Shown piece after piece: positions 37,200 to 46,180 of a DNA stretch of 62,492 nt. The stretch is from contig JANQLQ010000335.1 in the NCBI GenBank assembly GCA_028280565.1, positions 1 through 62,492 of the forward strand, in the 5' to 3' direction. Source of the DNA: Fulvivirga sp. Lineage in GTDB: Bacteria; Bacteroidota; Bacteroidia; Cytophagales; Cyclobacteriaceae. Within the stretch, counting starts at the first letter, position 1. Each line of letters starts with the position of its first letter. Below the pieces are notes generated by a model. The model made no database searches. It saw only the letters and a list, made by a program, of their open reading frames with translations, and was not told the DNA's origin. The translations under genes and the position numbers were made by a program.

Positions 37200-37842
37200 T
37201 TTACCTTCAATTTCAAATGGGGTATATACCTTTACCTAATTTATGAAATTTTTAGTACATTTTGCATGAATATTCTTACAAGTATGCAGTATCGCTTTAT
37301 CCCGTAAAGTACCTGGGTAATATTTTCTTAAGGGTTCCACCCCGATACTTGTATCTCATGGTTAGGTCTACGATAGACCAGGAGCAAGATGGAAGCTCAA
37401 CAAGGTCATTGTTGCTAAAAATAGGTCTTAACTTTGAAAAAAGAAGAACTTGAGAATTTAATAGGGTCAGCCTCTTTTGACTTCGAAGTGTAACGGTCAA
37501 AACCTCCCATACTCTAAGTATTTTTGGTTTAACAACGGGAAGAGTAAGCCATCGAGGTTTTACTTAACTACCCTTCTAAACTCATGGACTCAAACATTTG
37601 ATAGTTTGATGTTTAACCACCATTCTATTATCGATACCGCATCCATTTTTTTGAGACTTATCAGTAAAATGCTCGTAGTATTTTAGATGCCTGTGGAATA
37701 TAATTAGTAATCAAAAGAAATTCAAAAAATAAAATATTGGTTAAGACCTTCCAATCAAAATATAATATCAAAGAGAAATATTAATATCCCTGGGTAATCT
37801 GGGGCTCCAAAAAACACAAGGATCTGGTAGTTAATCACGTTA
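37200..37842. other. Intergenic region upstream of susC locus 4
   Basis: About 640 nt without a supportable gene. The short frames at 37262-37453 and 37477-37686 lack start context, composition or motifs of real genes. AATGGGGTATAT near 37216 resembles the G-rich susC element and lies upstream of the divergent 36501 gene. Otherwise nothing stands out. Confidence 0.4.
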
Positions 37843-37900
37843 ATTGGGGTATATTTTTTTATTAAACATCACCCTAATTAAAACTTTCTCATTAAGTTTG
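37843..37900 (+). promoter_or_regulatory. Candidate promoter region of susC locus 4
   Basis: ATTGGGGTAT (from 37843) plus a T-run matches the right half of the hairpin block of loci 2 and 3, but the left C-run is absent and the distance to the ATG is about 95 nt. TAAGTTTG (37893-37900) fits the -7 consensus TAnnTTTG. Confidence 0.5.
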
Positions 37901-37915
37901 GGATCTTCGAATAAT

Positions 37916-37950
37916 TAATTTTTAACCTAAACAAAACAATATGAAGAAGT
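37916..37950 (+). promoter_or_regulatory. Conserved susC leader, copy 4
   Basis: Identical over 35 bases to the leaders of loci 2 and 3 (core CCTAAACAAAACAATATG), although the upstream block differs. Confidence 0.75.
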
Positions 37951-40900
37951 ATTTACTACTTAGTTTCATGTTGATGTTCGCGTTCGTTTACAGTGATACG
38001 TGGGCTCAACAACGTACCATATCGGGTAAGGTTACTTCTGTTGAAGATGGGTCGGCTTTGCCTGGTGTTAATGTCGTACTCAAAGGATCTACTGCGGGTA
38101 CGGTTACCGACATTGATGGTAACTACTCCTTGTCCGTACCCACAGAGGGCGGAACTTTGGTCTTTTCCTTCATTGGATTGGCCAGTGAAGAAGTAGAGAT
38201 CGGCAGCCGCTCAGTGGTTGATATTCAAATGACGGCTGACGTTAAGCAACTCAGCGAGGTAGTCGTTGTAGGATTTGGTACCCAGTCCAAAAGGAATCTT
38301 ACCTCCTCTATCGTCTCAGTAGGCAGCGAAGATATACAGAATGTATCTGTACAGGGCTTTGAGCAGGCGATCCAAGGTCGTATGGCAGGGGTGAACATTA
38401 CAGGGGCTTCAGGTACATTGGGTGCCTCACAAGCCATACGTGTGCGTGGTGTATCTTCTATCAATGCCAGTAACCAACCTCTATTTGTGGTTGACGGGAT
38501 ACCTATGACCAATGATGACACCAATTTAGGAGGTGCTGCATTGGGAGGCCCTGGTACTAACCCTTTGATCAACCTGAACCCCAATGACATCGAATCCATC
38601 GAGGTATTAAAAGATGCGGCCTCCGCCGCAATCTACGGTTCCAGGGGTACAAATGGTGTGATCCTGATCACTACGAAGAGAGGTAAAGCCGGCAAAACGA
38701 ATATAGGTGTAAACTATTATGCTGGGTTCTCGGATCCTACCACTGATTTCGATCTTCTGTCCGGACCGGAATACCAGCGTTTGAAAAACTATGGAAACTT
38801 TCAAAGGTTCGGTAATGATTATTTTGACCCGGTTGAAGACGATTCCTTCCAGAATACGCAAGATGCCCCGAATGCGGACCACATCGATGCCATTACCAGG
38901 ACCGCCTTCGTGCATGAAGCCAGTTTAAGCGCTACGGGCGGTAACGAAAAAACCAAGTTCTACGCGGGTGCCACCTACCGTGATGAAGAAGGATACGTGT
39001 TAACCACTCGATTAAAGAGGTATAGCGGCAGGATAAACATTGATCATGCGCTTTCTGATAAAGTAAAGCTTGAGTTTGGTATCAATCCTTCACGTACTGA
39101 AAACCAGCGGCAGTCTGAAGACAATAACATTGCCTCTCCTTACACCATTGGTGCTTTGGCAAGGCCAGATATCCCGTTGTTAGACGATGACGGTACACCT
39201 ACCACGAGTAACTTATTTGGAAGTTCTCCTTTGGCGGACGTTTTGGCGAGAACAAGATTGTTAACCACTACACAGGTGCTCTCAAACATCAACCTGGATT
39301 GGGAAGTATTTCCCGGGTTGAACCTAAGATCAGAATTTGGTATTGAATATACTTCTATCACAGAAAGGCAACGACTATTACCAGATGCTAGTGTCGAAGC
39401 TGCACCCGGGGGTAGTGCTTTTGCTAATTTTGCTGATGCGTTGAACTATAACTGGAACGGGTTAGCGCTTTACTATTTTGAGCTTGACGAGCATTCTTTT
39501 GAAATTACAGCCGGTGCCAACATACAGGTTGCTGAAACTGCGCAATTTGATGTTACCGGGGATACATTTGCTTCCGAAGAATTAAAGACCCTTGAAAGTG
39601 CAGCTAATATCACCGCCGGGGGTGGAATCGGTACCGAGTATCGTTTTGTAGGCTTTTTAGGAAGGGTGAATTATAACTATGGAGGTAAGTACTTATTCTC
39701 TGTCAGTGGGCGTTATGACGGTTCATCAAGATTTGGAGAAGATAACAGGTTTGGATTTTTTCCTGCGGTATCAGGGGGATGGATCTTATCTGATGAGGCC
39801 TTCCTATCTGACTTAGGTGGGGTAGACCTATTAAAGGTTCGTGCGAGCTATGGTCTCACTGGAAATGCAGAGATCGGTAACTTTGCTTCACGTGGATTGG
39901 TAACGTTTGGCCGGGATTACAATGCAATCCCAGGCTTCGAGATCACGCAAATCTCTAACCCTAACCTGACCTGGGAAGAGACGGCACAATTGGATGTTGC
40001 AGTGGAATTTGGATTCTTAGGTAGGATAAGGGGTTCTGTGGGCTGGTTTAATAAAACCACTACCGAGTTACTACTCAACGTTCCTTATGACCTAGAGGTG
40101 GGTATCAATACAACTACTGCCGGGTCTACCTCCACGCTCCTCCAGAATGCCGGTGAGCTTAGAAACCGTGGATTTGAGTTAGAATTGTCGGCAGATATTA
40201 TCAAAGGAAACGACTTTCAATGGACGGCCAGTTTAAATGCGGCCACTATCAACAACGAAGTACTTTCATTAGTTGATACAGACGGTGACGGCGAAGGAAA
40301 CGAGATCCTCGGAAATACCACGATTATCCGGGAAGGTGATCCGATACGAGCTTTTTACGTGGTGCCTTATGCTGGCGTTGATCCTGAAAATGGTGATGCT
40401 CTCTTCTTGGACGAAAGTGGTGAAGCAACAGACGTATTCAACACTGCCAATCGTAGGGTAATGGGAGATGCTTTTCCTGATGTATTCGGTGGACTTACTA
40501 ATACTTTCAATTACAAAGGAATTGATCTTACGGCTTTTATCCAGTATTCTGTTGGACAAGAGCAGTATTACGATGACGGGAGATTCATCGCTACGCAGCT
40601 AGCCGCCGGCTTTGGTGGGAACCGTAGCCAGTTAGGTGCTTGGACTCCTTTGAATACGAATACTAATATTCCGGAAGCACGATCAGCCAGTAATGGAAAC
40701 CAGAGGTCTTCAAGGTATTTACAAGATGCAAGTTATGCGCGTCTAAAAACGTTGACGTTAGGATATACTTTGCCTAAGAAGCTGACCAAAAATGTATCCG
40801 TTAGGGTATATGCGCAGGGTCAGAACGTATTTACAATCACGAGTGATGACTATGAGGGACTTGATCCTGAATCCAGTACTAACGATGATGATTCCGCTGT

Positions 40901-40970
40901 TGGAGGCCTTACCTTCTTTTCACGACCCCAGTCCAGGACCTTCACGTTCGGTGTAAATGTTAATTTCTAA
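37941..40970 (+). CDS. SusC/RagA-family TonB-linked outer-membrane transporter (locus 4)
   Basis: The 1009-residue protein has a signal peptide, the shared N-terminal domain (SGKVTSVEDGSALPGVNVVLKGS), and a plug with VVVVGFGTQSKRNLTSSI, IRVRGVSSINA, PLFVVDGIPM and AAIYGSRGTNGVI. The barrel ends TFGVNVNF. The first residues MKKYLLLSFML are the same as in locus 3. Its susD starts 11 nt after its stop, and a third lipoprotein gene completes the operon. Confidence 0.96.
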   Translation: MKKYLLLSFMLMFAFVYSDTWAQQRTISGKVTSVEDGSALPGVNVVLKGSTAGTVTDIDGNYSLSVPTEGGTLVFSFIGLASEEVEIGSRSVVDIQMTADVKQLSEVVVVGFGTQSKRNLTSSIVSVGSEDIQNVSVQGFEQAIQGRMAGVNITGASGTLGASQAIRVRGVSSINASNQPLFVVDGIPMTNDDTNLGGAALGGPGTNPLINLNPNDIESIEVLKDAASAAIYGSRGTNGVILITTKRGKAGKTNIGVNYYAGFSDPTTDFDLLSGPEYQRLKNYGNFQRFGNDYFDPVEDDSFQNTQDAPNADHIDAITRTAFVHEASLSATGGNEKTKFYAGATYRDEEGYVLTTRLKRYSGRINIDHALSDKVKLEFGINPSRTENQRQSEDNNIASPYTIGALARPDIPLLDDDGTPTTSNLFGSSPLADVLARTRLLTTTQVLSNINLDWEVFPGLNLRSEFGIEYTSITERQRLLPDASVEAAPGGSAFANFADALNYNWNGLALYYFELDEHSFEITAGANIQVAETAQFDVTGDTFASEELKTLESAANITAGGGIGTEYRFVGFLGRVNYNYGGKYLFSVSGRYDGSSRFGEDNRFGFFPAVSGGWILSDEAFLSDLGGVDLLKVRASYGLTGNAEIGNFASRGLVTFGRDYNAIPGFEITQISNPNLTWEETAQLDVAVEFGFLGRIRGSVGWFNKTTTELLLNVPYDLEVGINTTTAGSTSTLLQNAGELRNRGFELELSADIIKGNDFQWTASLNAATINNEVLSLVDTDGDGEGNEILGNTTIIREGDPIRAFYVVPYAGVDPENGDALFLDESGEATDVFNTANRRVMGDAFPDVFGGLTNTFNYKGIDLTAFIQYSVGQEQYYDDGRFIATQLAAGFGGNRSQLGAWTPLNTNTNIPEARSASNGNQRSSRYLQDASYARLKTLTLGYTLPKKLTKNVSVRVYAQGQNVFTITSDDYEGLDPESSTNDDDSAVGGLTFFSRPQSRTFTFGVNVNF

Positions 40971-40981
40971 GCAGGAAACAA

Positions 40982-42466
40982 ATGAAAAAAAGGATATATA
41001 AATACATTATGTATGTGCCCATGGTATTCGTATTGCTATCATGTGGTGATTTTTTGGATCTCGACCCGCAGCAGTCCCTTTCTTCAGATGAGGTTTTTGA
41101 CACCCAGCAAGAGTTAGAGAATGCACTTATCGGGGCATATAATGCCTATCAAGATACGGATCTAGGGGGATTGAACATGACGATCTTCCCGGATCTAATA
41201 GCAGGTAACGCCGATTGGGCAGGTAGTTTCCCTACTATAGTGGATGTTACGGACCTAGTTCCTACGGCTCAAAACGGAGAGGTCAGGGGGCTTTGGGAAG
41301 ATGGCTATTCTGTGATCAACGCTGCGAATACCGTGATTTCATCCGTGGAGGCATTGGATGCAGAGGCGATCAGCGATGAAGATCGTAATTTGCTCATTGG
41401 AGACGCTTATTTCCTGAAAGCATTGGTGCAATTTGACCAGGTGCGCTATTTTGGGAGACCCTTTGGTTCTACTTCTTCTACTGACTTGGGGGTTCCCATT
41501 CGAAATGAAGCGGTTTTTTCACTAAGTGATTACGAGCCAAGAGCACGAAATACGGTAGAGCAAGTTTACACGCAGATCATCAATGACCTCGGAGAAGCGA
41601 TCAATAGATTGCCTGCAACTTCTGCCGACGGTAGAGCCAACAGCTTAGCGGCTACAGCGGTTTTGGCCCGGGTAAGGTTCCAGCAGCGTGATTATACGGC
41701 CGCTGAATCACTCGCAGGTCAAATTATAGATGGTGGTTTTACATTGAATGCTGATCCTACTGAGTTCTATTCCAGTGAGTTTTCCGGAGAGTCTATCTTC
41801 GAGCTCGCAGCCACAATTCAAGATAATCCCGGGGCTACTTTCTTTACGCATAGAAACCTTCGGGACGGTGATACCAGGATATCGAGCAGCTTATCCGATG
41901 CTTTTGATGACATAGTAACTCCTAGCCAGCGTGCTGCCTTGGCCGCCGGGAACAGGACTTTCTTAGACCTCAGAACTCGACTGACAGAAGATAGTGATGG
42001 TAATTTGGGAGGAATGGAACATCCGTTGAAATTTGAAGACTTCGTGGCTCAAGCCGATAACAGTTATATCATTCGCCTGGCCGAGTTTATGTTAATGAGG
42101 GCAGAGACCTTGGTGATAAACACTAATTCTGTGAATGCTGAAGCAATTGACCTATTGAACCAAGTTCGTTTAAGGGCGCTTAGGGTATTCGATGCGAATG
42201 GTGATGAGATCAGCAATGCAGAACTTGCGTTCAGCGCAAGTGATTTCAGCTCACCTGCAGAACTGCAAGAAGCGATTATCCTCGAAAGAAGAATTGAGCT
42301 TTTCCTGGAAGGTAACTATTGGCATGACCTTACTCGCCTGCAGAGGACTATTAGGGGAGTAGCGCCTGGTACAAGTGAGGCCGACCTGAGGTTTATCTGG
42401 CCTATCCCCCAGCGTGCGCTAGATACGAATAGCCTGCTAGAGGTGAACCCTAGGAATGAAGGTTAA
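40982..42466 (+). CDS. SusD/RagB-family lipoprotein (locus 4)
   Basis: The 494-residue protein has a lipobox LLS-C21 followed by GDFLDLDPQQSLSSDEVF, a typical SusD start. Helical landmarks include LIGDAYFLKALVQFDQVRYFGRPFG, IRLAEFMLMRAETLV and AIILERRIELFLEGNYWHDLTRL, and the end has FIWPIPQRALDTNSLLEVNPRNEG. It acts as ligand-binding lid of the SusC upstream. The lipoprotein gene at 42493 follows within about 26 nt. Confidence 0.95.
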   Translation: MKKRIYKYIMYVPMVFVLLSCGDFLDLDPQQSLSSDEVFDTQQELENALIGAYNAYQDTDLGGLNMTIFPDLIAGNADWAGSFPTIVDVTDLVPTAQNGEVRGLWEDGYSVINAANTVISSVEALDAEAISDEDRNLLIGDAYFLKALVQFDQVRYFGRPFGSTSSTDLGVPIRNEAVFSLSDYEPRARNTVEQVYTQIINDLGEAINRLPATSADGRANSLAATAVLARVRFQQRDYTAAESLAGQIIDGGFTLNADPTEFYSSEFSGESIFELAATIQDNPGATFFTHRNLRDGDTRISSSLSDAFDDIVTPSQRAALAAGNRTFLDLRTRLTEDSDGNLGGMEHPLKFEDFVAQADNSYIIRLAEFMLMRAETLVINTNSVNAEAIDLLNQVRLRALRVFDANGDEISNAELAFSASDFSSPAELQEAIILERRIELFLEGNYWHDLTRLQRTIRGVAPGTSEADLRFIWPIPQRALDTNSLLEVNPRNEG

Positions 42467-42492
42467 TTTAAATGGAATTTAGAGTATTGCAC

Positions 42493-43686
42493 ATGAAAAA
42501 TATCAATAAATATATATTTAAAGTAAGCTGCGTTGCACTCGTACTTTTTGGAATGAGTTGTTCCGACGACGATGTGAATGACGCAACAATAGACTTCACC
42601 CCGATCCTGGGGATAAGGACGGAATCTGTGATTGAAAATATACAGGAAGGTGAGACCGTAGAAGTGGAGGTAGCTATCTTTTCTGATCGTGACAATAGTG
42701 AAACGGTTACTTTCTCATGGGCAGTTACAGGTGCAGTAGCTGCATCAGGTGACGGCTCCATAGCAGCAGGTGAAAAAGTGACTTCATTTTCTTTCGACGT
42801 GCCTAATAATGCTACCGTAGATGCGGATCGATCCGTTACGGTCACCTTGTCCAACGCTTCCATTCCTTTTACCCAAGAAAACATAGGGAGAGAGGCTACA
42901 GCGTCATTTGATTTTGATGTATTGGATGACCTGAATGCTTTCAGTATATCCACTACGGATACCACGGATCTGTCTGAGTCGGTAGGTATGTTGAATATCC
43001 CGATTGATTTCACTGATGAAATTGATGAAGATGTAGAGGTAACCTTCAGTGTTGACCCTAGCAGTACCGCGGTGGAAGGAGTAGATTATGAATTGCCCGA
43101 CGGGCTCACCTTTACCGTGGATTCTGGTAGCGATGAGGCCGTAATTGCGATCAATATTTTAAATAACCTGGTAGCTCAAATGGATCGAAGGTTGGTGATC
43201 AACTTAGAAGATGTTACAGGTAGTGCGGAGGTATCCCTGGTGGCGCCTACGGCAGACAACGGGGTTACAAACCAGTCCGTTTTCAACATAGAAGACGACA
43301 CTAAGCTGATCAAGATTGCTCGACTAGGCCAAGGAACACCGGTGAACACGGATACCTTGAAGATTTCAGCAGCAGGTAGTTTCCAAGTAGGGACGTTGGT
43401 TGAAGGAGGTAGCGTAACCGGGACGTTGACCTTCGATGTTACCACTACGGGTACTGTGCCTGCCGGCGTAACTTTCGATGTCGGTCAAACCTTGACCTAT
43501 GTGGCAGGGGAAGCGGAGAAGCCATTTACGTTTACCGTGGATAACTCTGTATTTACAGGATTGACTGACCCTGTTGATTTCAGGTTTGTCTTGAACAATG
43601 TAAATACCAATAACGGGGATGCGGAAGCTGTGCTAGATCCTGAAGAAGAAACATCAATAACGATACGTATCTTGCCTCAGGGCTGA
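42493..43686 (+). CDS. Lipoprotein with Calx-beta-like repeats in SusE-like position (locus 4)
   Basis: I chose the ATG at 42493 (397 residues), which gives a proper lipoprotein signal with lipobox GMS-C23 then SDDDVNDA. The upstream ATG at 42472 would put seven extra residues before it. The mature part has three or more beta-sandwich repeats resembling Calx-beta domains: VEVEVAIFSDRDNSETVTFSWAVTG, VEVTFSVDPSSTAVEGVDYELPDG, and VPAGVTFDVGQTLTYVAGEAEKPFTFTV. It closes the operon before the strong terminator at 43711. Position suggests a surface ligand-binding accessory of the locus 4 importer; that is inference. Confidence 0.8.
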   Translation: MKNINKYIFKVSCVALVLFGMSCSDDDVNDATIDFTPILGIRTESVIENIQEGETVEVEVAIFSDRDNSETVTFSWAVTGAVAASGDGSIAAGEKVTSFSFDVPNNATVDADRSVTVTLSNASIPFTQENIGREATASFDFDVLDDLNAFSISTTDTTDLSESVGMLNIPIDFTDEIDEDVEVTFSVDPSSTAVEGVDYELPDGLTFTVDSGSDEAVIAINILNNLVAQMDRRLVINLEDVTGSAEVSLVAPTADNGVTNQSVFNIEDDTKLIKIARLGQGTPVNTDTLKISAAGSFQVGTLVEGGSVTGTLTFDVTTTGTVPAGVTFDVGQTLTYVAGEAEKPFTFTVDNSVFTGLTDPVDFRFVLNNVNTNNGDAEAVLDPEEETSITIRILPQG

Positions 43687-43710
43687 TAACCGTTCATAAA
43701 ATAGTATAGG

Positions 43711-43740
43711 AAAAAGAGCCTTCTCAAGGAGGCTCTTTTT
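43711..43740 (+). terminator. Intrinsic terminator of locus 4
   Basis: AAAAAGAGCCT (43711-43721) pairs perfectly with AGGCTCTTTTT (43730-43740), loop TCTCAAGG. With A-run and T-run on either side it can act in both directions. Confidence 0.9.
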
Positions 43741-43776
43741 TACCTTAATGAATTAACACCTCTAAATTCAATCGTC

Positions 43777-44487
43777 ATGAAAAAATATCTCAATACCTTG
43801 TTTTTACTTGTGTGCATCGTTTTTAGTCTAAGTATTCATTCCTATGCGCAAGTAGTGGGCAGCAATACGGGAGAGCAAAACCTGGAACTGATCGGTTCTT
43901 CTACGGAAGATGTTGCTGTTGTCAGGACTGTGGACAATAGGTATGAAGGAGTAGAGGGAACTCCCTACTTGTTCGATGATTGGATGAGCGGTGTGCTGTT
44001 CAAAGGAGGTAAAGAAGGAGGTAAAGAAAGAAAAATAGGGCATAAAGGGCTAAACTACGATTTGATCAATGATGAGCTGGTCTACAAAGATCCCAAAGGC
44101 CCTGAATATGTACTGAGTAAGAGTGATTACCCGGAGTTCCATATTGATGCTGCCAACGGAAAGTCGAAAAAATTTATCAATTCTGAGGCTTTTGGATTCT
44201 TAGAAGAGATCTATGATGATAATGGCAACAAACTACTCGCTAAAAGAACTAAGAAGTTCATCCCTGCAAACTTTGACGGTCCTTACAACGCAAATCGTAG
44301 AACCGACAGGATCATTGAAAAACCAGCGAATTACTTTTTCAAAACAGCGCAGGGTGAGATAATTCCATTAGGCAATAAGAAGAAGATGATCAAAAAAGCG
44401 CTTAAAGATAATCCCTCCATCAAAAACAGTTTGATGCAAAATAAAATCTGGTTGTCAAAGGAACCGACCTTGGCCAGCCTGGTATAA
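43777..44487 (+). CDS. Secreted protein of unknown function (paralogue of the 36501 gene)
   Basis: The 236-residue protein has a Sec signal peptide (MKKYLNTLFLLVCIVFSLSIHSYA-Q). It shares with the 36501 protein the motif R-Y-E-G-V-E-G-T-P-Y-L-x-x-D-W-x-x-G, then L-N-Y-D-L-I-N-D-E-L-V-Y, and K-K-F-I-P-A-N-F-D-G. A GGKEGGKERK stretch near residues 77-86 comes from a short direct DNA repeat (aaaggaggt/aaagaaggaggt). No enzymatic motif is visible. It lies just after the locus 4 terminator, so it has its own transcription start, and a family B repeat follows 33 nt after its stop. Confidence 0.75.
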   Translation: MKKYLNTLFLLVCIVFSLSIHSYAQVVGSNTGEQNLELIGSSTEDVAVVRTVDNRYEGVEGTPYLFDDWMSGVLFKGGKEGGKERKIGHKGLNYDLINDELVYKDPKGPEYVLSKSDYPEFHIDAANGKSKKFINSEAFGFLEEIYDDNGNKLLAKRTKKFIPANFDGPYNANRRTDRIIEKPANYFFKTAQGEIIPLGNKKKMIKKALKDNPSIKNSLMQNKIWLSKEPTLASLV

Positions 44488-44520
44488 CTCAAGGCAATTC
44501 CCACAAAGAAAAATACTTTA

Positions 44521-44667
44521 GTTAAGTCAGCAGTTGGAAAAAGGCAATCGGCAAATCCCTATTTTTTTGCCTACTGCCCGGTGCCTATTGCCGACTGATC
44601 GAGAACCTTCCAATACCTCAAACATACTCATCCCGTACCCGGTACGTCATTGGAGGCTTAACTTAAC
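44521..44667 (+). repeat. Family B inverted-repeat element, left-deleted copy
   Basis: This 147-bp element aligns with 54740-54945 from CAGCAGT to the right terminus CTTAACTTAAC (44657-44667). On the left only GTTAAG remains and joins directly to GTCAGCAG, a deletion of about 45 bases. It lies 5 nt beyond the stop of hldD (minus strand). Confidence 0.75.
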
Positions 44668-44672
44668 ACTAG

Positions 44673-45650
44673 TTAGTTAGATCCTTGAACAGATTCAAGA
44701 TCTAGAAGGTATTCTTGTACATATTCCCGGACACCTTCCTCCAAGGTATAAAAATCTTTGGAATACCCGATGCTGCGTAGTTTGGTCATATTTGCCTCGG
44801 TAAAATATTGGTATTTATCACGTATATCGGCAGGTGTATCAATGAAGGAAATATTTTCCTCCCGTTCCATAGCCTTGAATACGGCTCTTACCAAGTCTAG
44901 GAATGTTCTTGCCGTGCCACTACCCAAGTTATAGATGCCTGGATTCTTCCTGTGGTGCATGAGCCAGTAGCATACTTCTACCACATCTTTCACATAAACA
45001 AAATCCCGCATTTGCTCGCCATCCTTAAAATCCGGGTGGTGAGATCGGAATAGCTTCATACCCCCTGTGTTCTTGACTTGGTTGTAGGTATGCCAGGCCA
45101 CAGATGCCATTCTTCCTTTATGGTATTCATTAGGACCATATACATTGAAAAACTTAAGACCTGCCCAATAAAACGGTTTTTCATCTTGCTTTAAAGCCCA
45201 CACATCAAAATCTTGTTTTGACTGTCCGTAAGGGTTAAGAGGGCTCAATTTGGGAATAGTACCTTCTTGGTCATCATAACCATGCTCACCCATGCCGTAC
45301 GTAGCGGCAGAAGACGCATAAACCAACGGCAATTGATATTTTACACAACGTTTCCAGGTGTCTTTAGTGTAGTTTGTATTGAGCCTTTCCAGTAGTTCTG
45401 TGTCAAACAAGGCTGTGTCCGTTTTTGCTCCTATGTGGAATACAAATTCTACCTCTTCGAAGTTTTCGTCCAGCCAGCTAATAAAATGATCCCTATCTAC
45501 CTGGTGGAGGATATTCAACCCTTTTAAATTTTTGTTTTTCAAAGGGCTATCAAACTTATCTACCGCTACGATATAGTTAAAATTTTCATCGTTCAACTTT
45601 TTGATCAGTTGGCTTCCTATAAAGCCTGCGGCTCCTGTGACTACAATCAT
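44673..45650 (-). CDS. hldD: ADP-glyceromanno-heptose 6-epimerase
   Basis: I place the start at 45650 (325 residues, MIVVTGAAGFIGSQL), since the 17 upstream residues to 45701 would displace the Rossmann start. G-A-A-G-F-I-G binds NADP, the catalytic triad lies in YASSAATYG and Y-G-Q-S-K (NPYGQSKQDFD), and FFNVYGPNEYHKGRMASV plus LGSGTARTFLDL are typical of HldD-type extended SDRs. The enzyme epimerises ADP-D-glycero- to ADP-L-glycero-manno-heptose for the LPS inner core. It is divergent from queD with overlapping upstream sequence, and lpxB two genes further also belongs to LPS synthesis. Confidence 0.92.
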   Translation of the reverse strand: MIVVTGAAGFIGSQLIKKLNDENFNYIVAVDKFDSPLKNKNLKGLNILHQVDRDHFISWLDENFEEVEFVFHIGAKTDTALFDTELLERLNTNYTKDTWKRCVKYQLPLVYASSAATYGMGEHGYDDQEGTIPKLSPLNPYGQSKQDFDVWALKQDEKPFYWAGLKFFNVYGPNEYHKGRMASVAWHTYNQVKNTGGMKLFRSHHPDFKDGEQMRDFVYVKDVVEVCYWLMHHRKNPGIYNLGSGTARTFLDLVRAVFKAMEREENISFIDTPADIRDKYQYFTEANMTKLRSIGYSKDFYTLEEGVREYVQEYLLDLESVQGSN

Positions 45651-45726
45651 GCCTGTGAAATTTGAGCAAAGTAACCGAATGATCCGTGGAATGGGAAGCA
45701 TGTATATTAAAATCTTTAAGATTGGC

Positions 45727-45734
45727 TATCTTTG
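45727..45734 (+). promoter_or_regulatory. Candidate -7 box for queD-lpxB
   Basis: TATCTTTG matches TAnnTTTG and lies 17 nt before the chosen queD start at 45752. That proximity supports the internal start over the ATG at 45686. Confidence 0.5.
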
Positions 45735-45751
45735 CAAAAATTTTTCAAGGT

Positions 45752-46168
45752 ATGATCTTCGTCAGTCGACAAGAACATTTTAACGCTGCTCACAAACTGT
45801 ACAACCCTAAGTGGACGAAAGAGCGCAACGAAGAGGTTTTTGGGCCTTGTGCTAACGAGAACTGGCACGGGCATAATTTTGACTTGATCGTTACTGTAAA
45901 AGGTGACCCAGATCCTGGTACCGGCTTTGTGGTGGACCTAAAAAAACTTAGTACACTGATCAGGACAGAAGTGATCGAAAAACTTGACCATAAAAATCTT
46001 AACCTGGATGTGCCTTTTATGAAGGATAAAATGGCGAGCACGGAAAACCTAGCCATTGAAATATGGAAGATCTTGGAAGGAAAACTCGGCTCTATCTCCT
46101 CCAGTGCTAAGCTTCATTGCATTAAGCTCTATGAGACCCCGCGGAATTTTGTTGAATACTATGGCTGA
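45752..46168 (+). CDS. queD: 6-carboxy-tetrahydropterin synthase family (QueD/PTPS)
   Basis: The start at 45752 gives 138 residues beginning MIFVSRQEHFNAAHK, as in the family; the ATG at 45686 would add 22 non-conserved residues and predates the likely promoter. Zinc-binding histidines occur in F-N-A-A-H and in W-H-G-H-N-F, the latter preceded by the catalytic Cys of G-P-C-A-N-E-N. F-V-V-D-L-K-K-L, L-D-H-K-N-L-N and S-T-E-N-L-A are also diagnostic. QueD makes a queuosine precursor from 7,8-dihydroneopterin triphosphate, although PTPS activity is an alternative. lpxB begins 12 nt later. Confidence 0.92.
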   Translation: MIFVSRQEHFNAAHKLYNPKWTKERNEEVFGPCANENWHGHNFDLIVTVKGDPDPGTGFVVDLKKLSTLIRTEVIEKLDHKNLNLDVPFMKDKMASTENLAIEIWKILEGKLGSISSSAKLHCIKLYETPRNFVEYYG

Positions 46169-46180
46169 TTTAATAGTTCA

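Noticed and set aside
37262-37686. Two short plus-strand frames upstream of susC locus 4
   Set aside because: No signal, domain or start context, and composition is that of A/T-rich intergenic DNA.
45686-45751. Upstream start for queD
   Set aside because: It would precede the likely -7 box and add 22 residues not seen in the family; 45752 fits the conserved N-terminus.
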